DNA of 64,000 bases from Diatrype stigma (GCA_022225965.2 JAKJXP020000103.1:62001-126000), one strand, 5' to 3'. Numbered from the stretch's first letter, positions 1 to 12,533 are shown. Made by a program: numbers and translations. Notes: generated by a model not told the origin, from the letters alone.

Positions 1-486
1 GTCCGAACTGCGAACGAACTGCTTCCCAGTTCCGCTGCTATGCTCTCAGAGTCTTATATCCCATAATGCGGAACTGAACACACTCTCTTATTTACTAGTC
101 ACTCTTTTGAACCAGTGTAGTGTTGTGCTTTATGCTGTCTAATAGCTAAAAATCCATCTTGCTTACCGTCGTTCACTCCTTGGCTTCATACCCTCATTGG
201 ATCATACTGTCTATTATATACTACTGCCTCTTGATACGACCGCCGTCACCCGTTACCGCGCGCACACAGAACCATCGCAGTACGAAACCGCGATAGACTA
301 GCAAGATTCTCATAATAGACGACTAAGAGCCCGCGGAGTAATCAGAGCGTTCATATAGACCGATATGGGTGTTGCAAAAGCATTGTCATAGCTGTTGTTG
401 GATTTGAATCTCGACGTGAGGAGATTGGTTGTGTGTTTTTGTGTGTTTTTGCGTGTTTTTCCGTTGCGCTGTGCTCTTGAGGTAGA
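1..486. other. 5' flank of the first gene
   Basis: No gene is supported here. The stretch is the upstream region of the serine-rich gene. A run of GTGTTTTT units at about 428-463 lies just before the start codon and probably belongs to its 5' UTR or promoter. Short open frames that cross into the gene from either strand have no coding character. Confidence 0.5.
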
Positions 487-3440
487 ATGTCCTCGACATC
501 GAATTCGTCCCTACCGCCGAGGACACCATTACACGAGAGATCGAACTCGGAGAATAATAAATTGGGGATCCGCCTGGTTCCGTATACACCACCCAGACCG
601 CCGACCGAAGCAAGCAGCACCGGAGGAGCAGAGGCTGAACTCCGCTATGGTGACACTCCTCACAAGGCCGACGAGGCAACCGGTGCCACCTGGACAAGAA
701 GTAAAACTCCTCTGGCGGACGATGACTATGGCTTTGATCCGGGGTTCGACTTCTCGTCGCCATCTTCATCCCCAGCTCCAAGAGCAAGGTCTAGGCAAAG
801 TCGTGGTTCTGTTTCAGGATCGACGCAGGTTCTTAGGCCGTTTGGCCCTGAGCCTACCACACCACAGACCCCTGTTGCTAATAGGCCGGCAATTCCCAGC
901 ATGAGCAGGCGTCAGAGTGCGCCTGCTCAACCATTTACAAGCGCACATAGGCCGACTTCGCCACCAGTGCAGCGACCTCAGTCAAGACGGAGTCGGGTGA
1001 TCCAAGTTCACTCTAACGGGACGTTCTCTTTAGGCCTGAAGCCTAGTCGCGAATCGGACAGGACTACCTCGACGAGCTTCACGCACACCTCCACGGTTAC
1101 TTCTCACGAACTCCCCTCGTTTTCAGCGCCAAGTAGGGACTTTACCAGCTCTCCGGCCAGCTCAGTACCTGAGCGCAGTGTCTCACCTCCCCCGACCGCT
1201 CGGCCATTCCCGGCGGTGCCAGAAGATACTCCCACCCCATCGCCTTGGAACTATCGCATGTTCGGCGGCCTGCGCAAGGTTCCGCGGGACCCCGATTTGA
1301 GAGCACTGAAAGGAAAGGGGAAGGAGGAGGAGGAGGAAGAGAAGGAAGGGGAAAGTTCTTCATCTGCAACCCCGGTACCCGACACGATCGTGACGCCCCC
1401 AACAGCTGCTGGTCTTTCAACAGAGCGGGCGTCCAGCTCGGAGGAATCCGATTCGACAAATTCGACAGTCAATGAGGGAGCCAACTACAAGGTGCTTGGT
1501 CGCAGTTCTCCCCCACGGCCAGACTCGGATATCGAAACATCGTCGCAGCCGTCAAGCGAAGGCAACTACAAGGTCCTTGCAAAATCCTCGCCTTTCCAGT
1601 CCTCCGCTTCTTCGCCAGCACTTGAAGCCTTCGATACTCCAGGGAGCAGAAATTTCGTTGTCCATGGAGGCACACCATCCTCACTAGCCGCCTTCCCTCG
1701 CAGGCTGCACCCACAGTACTCGAGCGATAGTCTTTCCGAACAGACGCGAGAGAAATACTCCCAGGAGAGTCTAGTGATACCGCCCCTGAAGCCCCAGAGG
1801 AAGTCGTCTCAAGAAACGTTTGGGTATTATAAAAGATTATCCAGAGAGTCTCTCCGGGGTCGTGCAAACTCATTTTCCACGATATCCAGTATCATCAGTC
1901 AGGACACGGCCTCGCTGTTGGTCGCATCTACCCCGAATTTAGTTCGCATCCGTCGAAATTCGTCCACCTCTTCAGCCAAGCTACCTGCATGGCCTGGGCA
2001 GCCAACCACCTCGTCGCAAGGGGCTCTCATGGAACAGCAATCGCGACAATGGGCCTCGCAGCTTTCGCCCGTGGTATCCGAATACGAAGGTAGCGATCTA
2101 GGCAGCCGTGTCGCGTCAGCCATCTCGCGATCGGAGCGAGGGGGCAGCAGGCAAAGCAGGCAGCTACTTACTATCCCGGCAGAAGAGGAAGCAGCAGAAC
2201 CGTCGCAAGCATCTTCGGAACTCATCGAGCGGCCGAGCCCGGCTTACATGCGAGGCGCACTTCCCAGCCCAGCCGTGCGGGATGTCGACGAACACGGCGA
2301 CGGGCTCGCGGACCTTCACCTGAACCAGCTTCATCATAAGCCATCATGGAGGAGCTATCTGTCACGCCGTGGATCTAACGGGGAGTTGCACTCTGCAGCC
2401 AGCTCCCGCGCAGGCAGTCTCACGGCAGCATCGATCCCTACATGGGCATGGTCAGTATTCCAACTCCGCGGCTTTCGCGAACACATTGTATACTAACACG
2501 GTAGACAGGCTCTACTACGGTAGTGGCGAGAGGCGTTGGCTTGCAACGTATCCATCGCTTCAGTCTCTCTCGGAGACTGCTGCTGCGCAAAGCCGGCCAA
2601 GTTCGATAATAAGCGCTTCCCATGGCGCTTCCCATAGCCGTGGTGCTTCCCATAGCCGCGGTGCTTCCCATAGCCGTGGCGCTTCTCATAGCCATAGTGC
2701 TTCGCATAGCCATAGTGCTTCCCAAAGTACTTCCCGTACACCCCACACAAATGGTTCTCCCAACGTAGACCAGCCTTCGCCGGTGATCTGGAACCCGCGC
2801 CGCCGGCCAAGGGAACCCCCCGCCCGTGCATCATCATCATCACGACCCGTCTCGGATGATTACGTTGTCTCTGTACAAGACGGTGGGGAAGAAGAACCAA
2901 GACAAGTTCAAGGAGATTTGCTAGCAGTACCTCGCGTTCCGACGAAAAAGACATCCAGTATCTGGTCGCCCCATCTGCGCTTCGACCGCAGGGCGATCCG
3001 CCACAGCGTTTGGGAGCCGCCATCCATGGCTTGGGCCACTGCCACTGAGGGTGGGATACTCGGACTACGCAACGTCCAAATCCTTCTCTTCGCAGTGGGG
3101 TTCGGCATCCCTTTCGGTAAGCTCACCTAACCCACCCCGCTGAAATGGAAAGTGTTGCTAACTCGACCCCTAAGCCTGGATGGTTGGGGCGTTTCTCCCC
3201 TTACCCCCCAAGCCGGCCGTAGAGATGTTCCAGCAGGATGGCAGCGCCACAGGATTGGGCATTTCCAAAGAAACCGGAGCTTTCGATGAACGTGTCGCGT
3301 CGATCGACGACACGAAATTCCAGAATGCGAGATGGTGGAGGAACCTGAACCGGGTCATGTCCGTCGTTGGACTGCTGCTGCTCGGTACGATTATTGCCTT
3401 GGTCGTGGTCGGCACCCGTCAGGGATGGGGCCACACATGA
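487..3440 (+). CDS. Serine-rich protein with two C-terminal transmembrane segments
   Basis: Three exons, 487-2450, 2509-3116 and 3175-3440, join in phase to give 945 residues. The introns begin GTCAGT and GTAAGC; the first has a TACTAAC branch site and must end at 2508, because the AG at 2504 would create a stop. About the first 830 residues are low-complexity, rich in Ser, Pro and Arg, with an acidic Glu run (about 275-290) and a GASHSR repeat (about 690-725). Near the C-terminus a hydrophobic stretch begins at VQILLFAVGF and continues across the second splice junction into WMVGAFLPLP. A second helix, VMSVVGLLLLGTIIALVVVG, lies close to the end. The long cytoplasmic-looking tail plus a two-helix anchor matches an uncharacterised family annotated as serine-rich protein in filamentous ascomycetes. 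The function is unknown; the many Ser/Thr sites suggest a phosphorylated membrane-anchored scaffold, which is inference. Confidence 0.8.
2614..2725 (+). repeat. In-frame 18-bp minisatellite coding GASHSR/SASHSH
   Basis: About six units of an 18-bp repeat (GCTTCCCATAGCCGTGGT-like) encode the hexapeptide G-A-S-H-S-R, then S-A-S-H-S-H. The unit keeps frame, so copy number can change without breaking the gene. Confidence 0.85.
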
Positions 3441-4851
3441 ATGACGACAAGCGACATCCATACGATTCCAACTATCTCAACACGCGTCCGATGTGTTTCT
3501 CGCCCCTGTTTGATTTTTGCAACCCCCCTGACGACTTTACGAGCCAAGCCATACTGGCTATCGCAGCAGATAAATTTGCCCCTTTTCTTCTTCCCTTACC
3601 AGTAGGGAAGCTCGGGCGTTCGTCAACAATATTCTCTTGATTTTTGTTGACGCACTAAAGAACTACTTTTTACGCTTTTACGCAACCGCACGGCGGTAAA
3701 CCGTATGATATGCTACGAAACGCATAGTTAACGCATGACGTACTTTTCTTGCCTAATCTATTCATCCGCCCAATCTATCTCCCTTGTCGACCATGCATTT
3801 ATGCATTTATCTATCCTTTTGCACAAACCTTCTCTTCCGACCAGCGATCTTTTATTTTCTTCCACTTTTGACGATCTTGTACATGATACATTCTTGATCT
3901 TCTTCTCATATTCTTAATGTTTCTAATCAGGGCGCACCTGTGCCGCCTTTTATATTTGTATGATCAGACACGTTGGAGATGGATGGCGATGATGAAACGG
4001 ATGACGGACGATTTATTGTTTATTTTTAGTTTTTGGATCACGATATGAGAAAAGAGAGTCGAGGCGTACACATGCAACTACATGGATTTTCAATACCCCA
4101 TCAGTTTGTGTTTCGGGAGTCTGGGTGGAGGAGGGGAGAGAAGAAAATGAACCTTTGGGTAGGATATCCAGGGGTGGAAGGGAAGGGAGGGAATCAAGTG
4201 AATGAGGAGTTGAAGAGGCGGGCCACTGGGCCAAGGAGACGCGTCACGAGAGGGGAAGGGCGAGGAAGAACAGAGAAAGGAAGATGAGACGAGCAAGCAG
4301 CGGAGGAAAGAAGTGAAAGAGCAATGAAAATGGGAAGGCCAACTGTGGCCCCTTTTTATGATGCTCAAACCAACTTGCTGTTCCTATTACACGTGATGAT
4401 GAACCAACGTACTTGACACGATCGACCTGCTCATGCTCGTCTTCTCCCTAGCATATGCCATGAACTTGTAAGAGTGAAAACCTGTTTCTTCTTGATCTGC
4501 ATTATGTTGCGGTAGTGTTACATGAATAAATGCTTTATGCATATGCTCCCATTCCATCTCTATTGCTGGTCTGGTCCCATGCACTCACTGCCTATGGTTC
4601 TGTTGGTAGATCCATGGACGACTCGTCCTGATCTATGTATGCATCTCAGACAGGTGTAGGTGCCTAGTCATTCACGTATCTCTATCATCATTCCCCCACC
4701 CCTCAAACACCCCCCAAAACAAACTCAACCACTAATGACCCCTTACGTATAAGCCCTACACCGAAGAAGCACCAGACAGGGCGCAGCAGGGCAAAATGGA
4801 GCAGGTGCCCACTTCTGCTAGTACTGATGGTGGTGGTGATGAACCTAGACT
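3441..4851. other. Convergent intergenic region
   Basis: This lies between the 3' ends of the serine-rich gene (+) and ALE1 (-) and should hold both 3' UTRs. A purine-rich stretch at about 4110-4330 reads through as open frames on both strands but is simple sequence. No gene is supported. Confidence 0.5.
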
Positions 4852-6952
4852 CTACAGTTCCTTCTTGCCTTCTCCTGAAGCAGAAGCGGACTTCTTGCTC
4901 TTCTTGTTTGCCTGCACCCTCCCGATCTCGCCCCTGATCTCCTGCACAGCCTCGTCGAAATCCCTCGCAGGATCATCGCTCATACCGAGGACGGGCTCGT
5001 CCCTCCTACCGCTGCCAGCCAGGCTATCCGTACTAGGGGACTTGACCAGGCCCCCGCCGCCGGCAGCCTTGGTGCGCGCCTCGAGCACCTTCCGCAGGTG
5101 GGCTTTAGCGGGCGAGGCGAAGAAGGCCATGGAGACGGCGACCCCGATGATGGCGTAGAAGTAGACGCTGGCCCAGACGGCCAGGGACTTGTCGAGGCGG
5201 AGGACGATGAAGGGCGCGACGACGAAGGAGAAGGTCACCTGGGTCACGAACCACGAGGCGACATCGTAGTACTTCTTGCTAGGCAGCGGCTGCTGGGTGA
5301 CGGGGTCGAGGAAGAAGGGGCGGATACTACGCCGCAGATCTGATGAAGTGACTCAGAGTTAGCTTTTGCTTCCTGGAAACGTGGCAACAACACAATGGAT
5401 ATGGTGATTGATACGTACTCTTGGCAGAGGTCTGGACGAAGCTTCCCAGTAAGAAGGCGAGGTAGTAGCCAGGATAGAAGCCGTGCCAGAAGGCGCTGGT
5501 CGTGAAGGTAGCCATGCTTGCGCGGAACCCGGGCTTCTTGTTCCTAGGGGTTACGCGGAGGTAAATATAGTAGCGCAGCCACTTGTTCGTGTTCATGTTC
5601 CAGTTCCCGAGGTAGGCTCGGCTGTTCTGGGCCAACTCGACCCCCCAAGGGTTGATGTTCTGCAGCCGATTCCACGAGACCTTCCCGGTGACGGGATCCA
5701 CGCCGTTATAGCCCAGCCCGGCCAGGATACAAGAGCCCTCGGACATGGTCCAGACGCCGTAGTACTTGAAGCGGGTGGTGAAGCCGACCATGTGCAGGAT
5801 GAAGACGCGGCGCAGGAAGCCGCGGTGCAGGTAGCTGTCGGAGAAGAGCACCTCGGGACTGTACCAAGCGCTGAACTTCAGGAACAGGAATATCCAGGTG
5901 AGGCCGCCGACCAGCTTCCACATGGCGGGCGTGGCGCTGCGCGGGATCTTCCGCCTCTTCCGCGTCGGGGGCTTCTTCGTGGGGTCGACGGTGGCCGGAA
6001 CGTCGAACATGGTGGTGTCGATCCAGCCGCGGTACTCGTTGTAGTCGAAGGCGGGCCCGACCAGCAGGGAGGGGAAGAATAGCACGTACGCGGTGTAGTC
6101 GAGGAGGGCGGGCAGCTGGAGGATGCGGCGGTCCTTCTGGAAGTCACTGAGCTGGTCCTCGGGCAGGGCGCCGTCAGCCACATTCCACGCGAAGGCCGAC
6201 AGCTTCATGACAAGGACCATCTGCGCGCCCGTGATGTCGATGGCGGAGGGATTGTCGGCGAACTGCCGCGACAGCTGGTTCATGGCCATGTGGCTCATGA
6301 GGAAGACGAAGGCGAGCCAGGGCATGTAGGGCGAGGTTCGGAGAAAGTGGGCGAGGCCGTAGGTCACGGCCGAGGAGATGAAGAGGGTGCGGACCCCCTC
6401 CCATAGCGAGAACAGGCCGACGAGGTAGAAAAGTCCGATACTACGAGCAGTAGACAATGAGAAGTAGATAGTCAGCCAGCCATTCTAACTCTACGTGACG
6501 CTGGAAGCGCAAAGTGTGCTAGCAGGGAAGAAGGAAGGATGCGCGCATGACAGACGGGCCAAGCAGGTAGGGAGGCTATACCCAATGATGAAGGCATTCT
6601 TGTTCTGAGGTTTGGAGTCCGGTATCCGTTTCAGCACGCCGGCGAGGGGGTAGGAGAGGAGAAAAGAGAATATGAGCTTGACTAAGTTGCGAGTGAGAAT
6701 AGGTCAGTGCGTTGTCTCAGGGACACGGGGGACGAAGCCTGCCTAGCTGACTGGAGAGTGAAAGAGTGAGAGAACTTACGTTCATCCGGAGCGGCGCCCG
6801 TCGCAGCGGCCAGTTGCTCAAACGCTGCAGGGTGAGATTTGTTAGCAAGCGCTTGGTGAGGCGGCTCTTCCTGTGCAAACGGACTGAACTGAAGGAATGA
6901 AGTTAGAAGGCGAATCGGGGTGGTCCATACGGTAGTTTATGTAGGGCAGCAT
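4852..6952 (-). CDS. ALE1: Lysophospholipid acyltransferase, MBOAT family
   Basis: Five exons in phase: 6931-6952, 6780-6824, 6582-6681, 5419-6440 and 4852-5339, giving 558 residues. The N-terminus reads MLPYINYPFEQLAAATGA, as in fungal ALE1-type proteins. The MBOAT core carries the two expected active-site regions: the Asn of the WNMNTNKWLR block at about residue 337 and the His of AFWHGFYPGYY at about 375. Many hydrophobic segments indicate a polytopic ER membrane enzyme. The family re-acylates lysophosphatidyl species with acyl-CoA in the Lands cycle. The cytosolic tail is lysine-rich and ends KKEL, which fits a KKXX ER-retrieval signal. The family is certain; acyl specificity cannot be read from the sequence. 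Confidence 0.93.
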
Positions 6953-8507
6953 GCTTGTTTCCGTTCACGTCTTATGATTCTACTGAGAAGTGTCGTATCA
7001 TCATCGTGCGGTGTGGTGTCGAGGGTTCAAGAAGCGTGGTAGACCTCGGTAGGTAGTTGCTACGTGGGCATAACAATACAATCAATGGCTTAGGTACTGG
7101 GGCTCTATAATATTAAGTACGTAATAGGTATCTAAAATTCCGGCTGTCTTATAGTGAGGTCAAGGACAAAAGAGAAAAAAACGCCGTACGCATTACGCAT
7201 TAGAAGAGCTTGGGTATGGATCGGTCAAAATGCTTGGATAAAGAAAATAGCCAAAAGAATTTGTTGTAGGTGGATTCGATTTAAGGTGGGATGGGTGGGT
7301 AGAAGCCAAAGACGCATGCATTTGGGTTTGCAGTCTGTCCAACAGCAAACAAGATCAAGTCAACAATGCGGGAATAGGTCGAATGCCTCCTGCAGTATTC
7401 AAGACTTGAGGTTGGAAATGTCCTTGTGATGATGGCCATTGGGCGCATGGCGTCAGGGCGTCAGGGCGTCAGCATGTCAGGGCGTCAGCATGTCAGGGCG
7501 TACCCGACGCGACCCAATAGGCAATGATGTCACCTGCCATCCTGCCACTCTGCCACTCTGCCACTGAAGCCACAACTGGCAGGGTGAGGGTGGCAGGGAC
7601 CTCGAACCGGTGGCCAACGGCTATTGTAGCGTACCTATACGAAGTATACCTACCTACATGGTGGTCCCGTCACGCACCCATGATCCATCCCAAGAACGAT
7701 CATACAGGATCATACAGACCGGCTATAGACTCGCTCGACCGGTGAGTGAATAGTTAAATGTCAGGCAAGCAAATCATAGGCATGTACTTCGCCTGCCAGT
7801 ATAGTCTTAAACAAACGACCTTAGGGGGTTCAATCGGCGGTATCATCCCTTCTCGTCCTTCTCGTCCTTCTCATCCTTCTCGTCCTCCCCATGCCTCTCA
7901 TCCCATTTCATGTCCCAGCGGGTCACCTAGGATGCGTGGGTAAGTGAGGGAGGTATGCCCTGGTCTATTACTGTGGTCTCTTATCGAAATTTAACTATGG
8001 TGTAAAAACATGGTGACGGTGATAATGATGCCACTGATTGATGACAATGACGACGACGCCAAACAACACTTGCTAAGAAGCGCTTCTTCCGTACTTAGAC
8101 AGCCAAACACAATTGCCCGTGCGGTACTTCCTTACCAAGATCGCACCCGAATCCAGCCCATCCAGCCTCCCTATGCTCATGCTATCACTGCAGTTTTGTT
8201 TCCTCCCAGGGTCCAAGGCGTTCCAAGTTTGCGCCCTGTCTGCAATGCAAATCATCTGAACCGCGCCGTAGAGCTCTCTTGTCATGTGACACATAAGAAC
8301 TCTATGCCATGGCAGGAAACGGGCGGTCCTAGCTAGCTATTTCGAACCGAACGAGTGTTATACAGTCCAGTGATCGAGCTGGGAAAACGCTTCCGTGAAC
8401 GCCTTACAAGGGCCTTTAGCCTCCCTTGATGAACCCTCCCATCCTCAATCGCAGTTTGCGCTCTTGGTGCGGATGGCCACAGCGCTGGCTGCCCTGCTTA
8501 GCTCGTC
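6953..8507. other. Intergenic region with short tandem repeats
   Basis: This holds the ALE1 upstream region and the 3' flank of the GDP-mannose transporter gene. It contains three simple repeats: GGCGTCA/GCATGTCA units at 7447-7501, CTGCCACT units at about 7541-7566 and TCGTCCTTC units at about 7848-7886. No coding signal was found. Confidence 0.5.
7447..7501. repeat. Short tandem repeat, GGCGTCA-type
   Basis: About six degenerate copies of GGCGTCA, some in the form GCATGTCAG, lie in tandem upstream of ALE1. No function is evident. Confidence 0.7.
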
Positions 8508-9890
8508 CTACGAGTTGGCAGCGTCTCGGTTACTCGCAGAGCTGGCGCTCATCGTAGGCTGCGTTGTCGGCAGTGAGTTCTTGGCAACCTGCGACTGCCG
8601 CACCTTGGCCCAAGTATACACGATACCGCTGACGAAGCCAATGAAGATGGCAGACACACTGCCGACTGTCACAGGCGCCGCAAAGAAGATAAGCCCGCTA
8701 ATAGCAATGGGAAGCTTGTTGAGCGCCCCCACCATCGAGTATGTTGTCGAGGACGTCACCCGGATGCACCACGCCGAGCAGTACGAGATGAAAATAGCCG
8801 CCATGCCAGAGTAGATCATACCGATCATAAGGGAGTTCCGTGACTCTGGCGGGAAGTTTCTGGCGAAGTTCGCGCTGGACCAGTCCTCGACCAGGACCGA
8901 CAAGATAACGAGGACGGGGATCGTGAGAAGGTTGTTGTAGAACATAGCTATAGACGTGTTAGCCTCATTATCGCCGAGTGGCGAATGACACGTTGGTGCG
9001 GCTTACTATCCCAGTCCTTCAAGTTCATGTTCTTGATGACCTTGCGCATGCCCAGCACGTACGAGGCGGTACAGAACACGTTCATTCCCATCCAGGCATA
9101 GCCGGCGTTGAGGGTGGCGAGAGCAGCGGCGGCTTCGGGAGTCTGAGCAGCACTTCTAGTATCTGCCCAGGCTGCAACTACGGAGCTGAGTACCATAAGG
9201 CCAAAAGACAACAACGCCAGGGGTGTGACGCTGCCTCCAAACCATAGCACCTCACCATATGCGATCACAATAGTGGTCAGGTTCTTGAAGATGGTGTATA
9301 CGGGCACGGACAGGTACTGGAGAGATTTCGTGCTCGTGTAGATCATGCCGACCAGGAGGAGAGAGATGGGGAACCCTGAGCAACAGTATTAGCGAGTGCC
9401 CACTCGAGACAAGTTTATATCGCGAGCGGCTTTTCCCCTCTAGACTTACATCGCCTTCCCTTGTTCACATCGAAAGGAGCTAGGTTCGTGATCAACCCAA
9501 GTTGCTTGCCAGCCTCGATTGTAGCGATACAGACGATCGACTAGGGTATCGATCAGTTAGTGGGCCATGTTATTTTTATTCTTCTCTATGCCAATTCTCA
9601 ATTGTGCACTGTGGAATAAAGCTTACCTGAACTGCAAGGTAGAAGAAGTTCATGTTCCACTCGCCGCCCGAAACAACATACTTGTTCACGATCGTCATAC
9701 TGATGGACGAGAGACAGTATGCAAGGATGGAAATAGGCGGGCTGTTCTCGATTTGGCTGAACTTCACGTTCAGGCTTTGCTGGCTCTGGGGCCTTGGGGG
9801 TCGGGTGGGAACGATGAAGGGTTCCTTCTCCTCGCGATACCCTGATTCGGGCATGCGAATAGCATAGTCGTCCGTCTTCTTGTCCGACAT
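8508..9890 (-). CDS. GMT1: GDP-mannose transporter of the Golgi
   Basis: Four exons, 9627-9890, 9450-9540, 9007-9375 and 8508-8947, join in phase to give 387 residues. The protein begins [16 protein letters not shown] and continues with about ten hydrophobic segments typical of nucleotide-sugar transporters in the DMT superfamily. The GALNK motif, known as the GDP-mannose recognition motif of Vrg4, is present in the last exon ([12 protein letters not shown]). The FYNNLL block just before it spans the exon 3-4 junction. The protein imports GDP-mannose into the Golgi lumen in exchange for GMP to feed mannosylation of glycoproteins and sphingolipids. Length is normal for the family and no lesion is seen. 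Confidence 0.95.
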
Positions 9891-9990
9891 GATTGCAGCT
9901 GAAGCTTCGTGGTCGAAAGTATTCGCAGCAAGTGTCTCGATTTAAAATCCGTGTGTACAAGCAACGAGCAGCCTCCAAACAGTAGTCTCG

Positions 9991-10115
9991 TCTGTCTGTC
10001 TGTCTGTCTGCGGGATGGGAGAAAGGTCAGGAAGGGGGCGCCGTCGTGTCAAGCAGTTGGTCGATCGAAAAGGATTCAATCGGATTGAATTGGACTGGAC
10101 TGGACTGGACTGGAC
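9991..10115. repeat. (TCTG)5 and (TGGAC)5 microsatellites
   Basis: Five perfect TCTG units at 9991-10010 and five perfect TGGAC units at 10091-10115 lie in the upstream flank of the GDP-mannose transporter gene. Confidence 0.9.
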
Positions 10116-10623
10116 CGGGACGGGATGGAATGCGACTAAGGGGTCGGCAGGGAAATATCAAACTACCGACGATGTAACTATCCCTTTCCAAAATCTGAAT
10201 GTAGTTTAATCGTCTCGCAATCGGCGCAGACGCATCGAGAGAACGAGAGAGAACGTAATTATTTAGAGGCCGGGTTGAGTAAGAGATAGAACCTGCGCAG
10301 TACCTGGGCAACAAGGAGGCTGTCGAGAAAGAAAATGAAGAGGAATAGCAAGTGTAGCAAATGCGAGGATACGAGCTGATAAGGTACCTACATAGACGCA
10401 TACAGCGCGATACGACAGCGCTAGGTACCTAGGCTGGTAGTCTACATATGTGCCTAGGTAGGTACCTACCTACAGTAGCATTGTAGCACGCTTTGGTATT
10501 GTACGGAGGCTTTAAACAGTACGCGTTAACGGGTCTGCGCAGTTTTGCCGAGAGCCCAGTAATAACAGGGGCACGAAGTACATAGTCGTGGTAGGTAGGG
10601 CTGGTAGGCTACGGTTGGAACGG

Positions 10624-10684
10624 GTATGTACATATGTAAGTATGCATGTATGTATACATGTGTGTATGTATGTATGTATGTATG
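10624..10684. repeat. (TATG)n microsatellite
   Basis: Interrupted TATG/TACATG units. They explain the apparent His/Tyr/Thr-rich frames on the minus strand. Confidence 0.85.
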
Positions 10685-11103
10685 CAGCATCCAATGGGTG
10701 CGCTGCGCCCTACTAGGCACCCCGAATAACTGAATACCCAGGTGACGGGCTGACTGGGCAGGGATTCAAGCATTTGTTCAGGAGATTCCGTCAGTTGTGA
10801 TTGGACAGGTTGATTCAACTCTAATCTCCCCCTTGCTATAGGATCGAAAGGATGTACCTCAAGAAGGCAACATCCGCGAGCAACATCTCAAGCAGAAATC
10901 ATCCTGAATTCAACCAAGTTTGTGAGGTCGTGATAGCAATTCGATAACTAGAAGTCTGGTAGGTATGTCAGTAGCAGGTATGATGAGATTTACTTACTCA
11001 TTAACTATGCGATTGAAACCATGCGACTTTCAAGGGGGGGCATACTACTCATTATATAGCACCTAAATTAAATACCGAAGCATACAGAGTCTCAGATACT
11101 CAA

Positions 11104-11156
11104 ATATATATATATATATATATGTAAATAAAAAATAAAATATATATATATATATA
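11104..11156. repeat. Paired (TA)n tracts
   Basis: Two TA dinucleotide tracts (11104-11122 and 11140-11156) are separated by an A-rich spacer, about 80 bases past the stop codon of the SDR gene. They may lie in its 3' UTR. Confidence 0.85.
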
Positions 11157-11234
11157 AGCAACAAGGTTTGTATGTACGTACATGTACGTACGGGTTTTAT
11201 CTAACATCATCTTGGTCGGTATTAACGGCGGGCA

Positions 11235-12374
11235 TCATATCGCCGGTGCCTGTACTTCTATGCTCAGGTCTCCCATATCATCCTCCTCTTTGTCCTGCCT
11301 TCCGGTCGGAGGAGCTTCTTCCGGCGCAGCCGGGTAGTTCAGGTGTTTCCAGTCTTCGAGCTCTTCGGTCACAGACCGTAAGCGATCTCGGATGCTCTCG
11401 ATCGCGTAGCTGCCCAGGACGAGCCGTAGTGGGGGGAACGAGCAATGACCCAACTGCCACACGAGTTCCGCGCACTTAACAGCACTCGTGGGCTGTCGGT
11501 CTCCTAGCCACTGTACCATCCTCTTGGCGTGTAGCGCCGGCGACGTCGCATGTGAGTACGGCTCGCTCGCCGGCTTGATGAGGAAGTGGCCCCAGGTGGG
11601 GAGAGGGTTGTTCTGCGAGTCTGGCTCGTCCCTCCTCACGAGGCCCGGCTCAACTAGCGTGGCCCTCACATTGAACGCATCGGTCTCGTAGAGCATGGCC
11701 TCGATAAGGCCCTCGACCGCGTACTTCGTAGCACAGTACGGGCCCAAGCCCGGCACCCCCAGCGCGCCGCTCGTAGAGCTGAAGATCAGGTACCGGCCGC
11801 CGTTCTGCTGGCGAAAGTACGATAGGCTCGCCTGGATGATGTGCAGCGTGCCCATGAAGTTGATCTCGAACTGGTTGCGGATCTCGTGCTCATCCTGGTC
11901 CTCGCACGCGCCGATGACGCCGTACCCGGAGCAGTTGGCCACCACGTCGATGCGGCCGAACCGCTCGAGCGTCTTCTCGATCACGCGGATCACGCTCTCG
12001 CGGGCGCGCACGTCGCATAGGAGGCCCAGGCAGTTCTCGTGGATGTTGGCCATAGACGCAGCACTGCTCTCAAATGTACGTCCTACGGACGTGACAAGGT
12101 CGCCGTGGCTCAGGGCACACTTGACGAGCGACCGGCCCATATGGCCAGTACCGCCGAAAACCTGTCATTGCCAGCTCACAGTTAGAAAGGTGCATCCTTC
12201 ACCGAGCCAGTGTCTTGCCTTGGGTGAACATACGACCCATACGAGCTGTTTCGCAGCCGTGCCAGGCTCTGGGGGGCCACAGCTTGCCGGGAGCTGCAGT
12301 CTCGACTTGGGGCTCGTGCCTCCTGGTGAGGTAGCCGCGGCTTCTGACACAGACTGGGTATCCATGGTTCTCAC
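11235..12374 (-). CDS. Short-chain dehydrogenase/reductase (SDR)
   Basis: Two exons, 12234-12374 and 11235-12161, join in phase 0 to give 355 residues. The intron begins GTATGT and ends ACAG. The spliced join restores the first beta strand and glycine-rich nucleotide loop, LVWVVFGGTGHMGRSLV, which is a variant of TGxxxGxG. Further classical SDR marks follow: a conserved Asn-Cys-Ser-Gly block (VANCSGYG), the catalytic Ser in FSSTSGALG, the YxxxK pair in PYCATKYAVEG and a substrate-side EPG motif. The order matches classical NAD(P)-dependent SDRs. Substrate is unknown. A 35-residue Ser/Pro/Ala-rich extension precedes the fold; an alternative Met three residues in (MDTQ) would shorten it slightly. 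No biosynthetic neighbours are present. Confidence 0.85.
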
Positions 12375-12533
12375 GTATCTAACGTGGAAATGATGCTAAG
12401 CCAGGCGTGCTTGCAGTTCAATCTTCGATCCCAAGTCTCCTAGGAGCAAATTGGGTAAGCATTGTTGACAATTGCGGACGGTACCTGCGGAAAGAAATAT
12501 GCTGGTGATAAAGAGGAGGTTGATGTCATGCCG

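Larger units (their letters stand above)
9891..11234. other. Intergenic region rich in microsatellites
   Basis: Upstream flank of the transporter gene and 3' flank of the SDR gene. It holds (TCTG)5 at 9991-10010, (TGGAC)5 at 10091-10115, ACCTAGGT palindromes at about 10425-10475, a (TATG)n tract at 10624-10684 and two (TA)n tracts at 11104-11156. Open frames here are translations of these repeats. Confidence 0.55.

Noticed and set aside
4394..4500. GTGATGATGA as a C/D snoRNA box C
   Set aside because: No CTGA box D or terminal stem at a suitable distance.
5483..6082. 199-codon plus-strand frame inside ALE1
   Set aside because: Antisense shadow of a GC-rich MBOAT exon; no domain, and the opposite strand is clearly coding.
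7598..7612. GGTTCGAGG on the minus strand as a tRNA B box
   Set aside because: No acceptor stem, A box or cloverleaf can be drawn around it; no tRNA gene was found elsewhere either.
10512..10818. Several minus-strand frames rich in Tyr/His/Thr
   Set aside because: Translations of the (TATG)n microsatellite.
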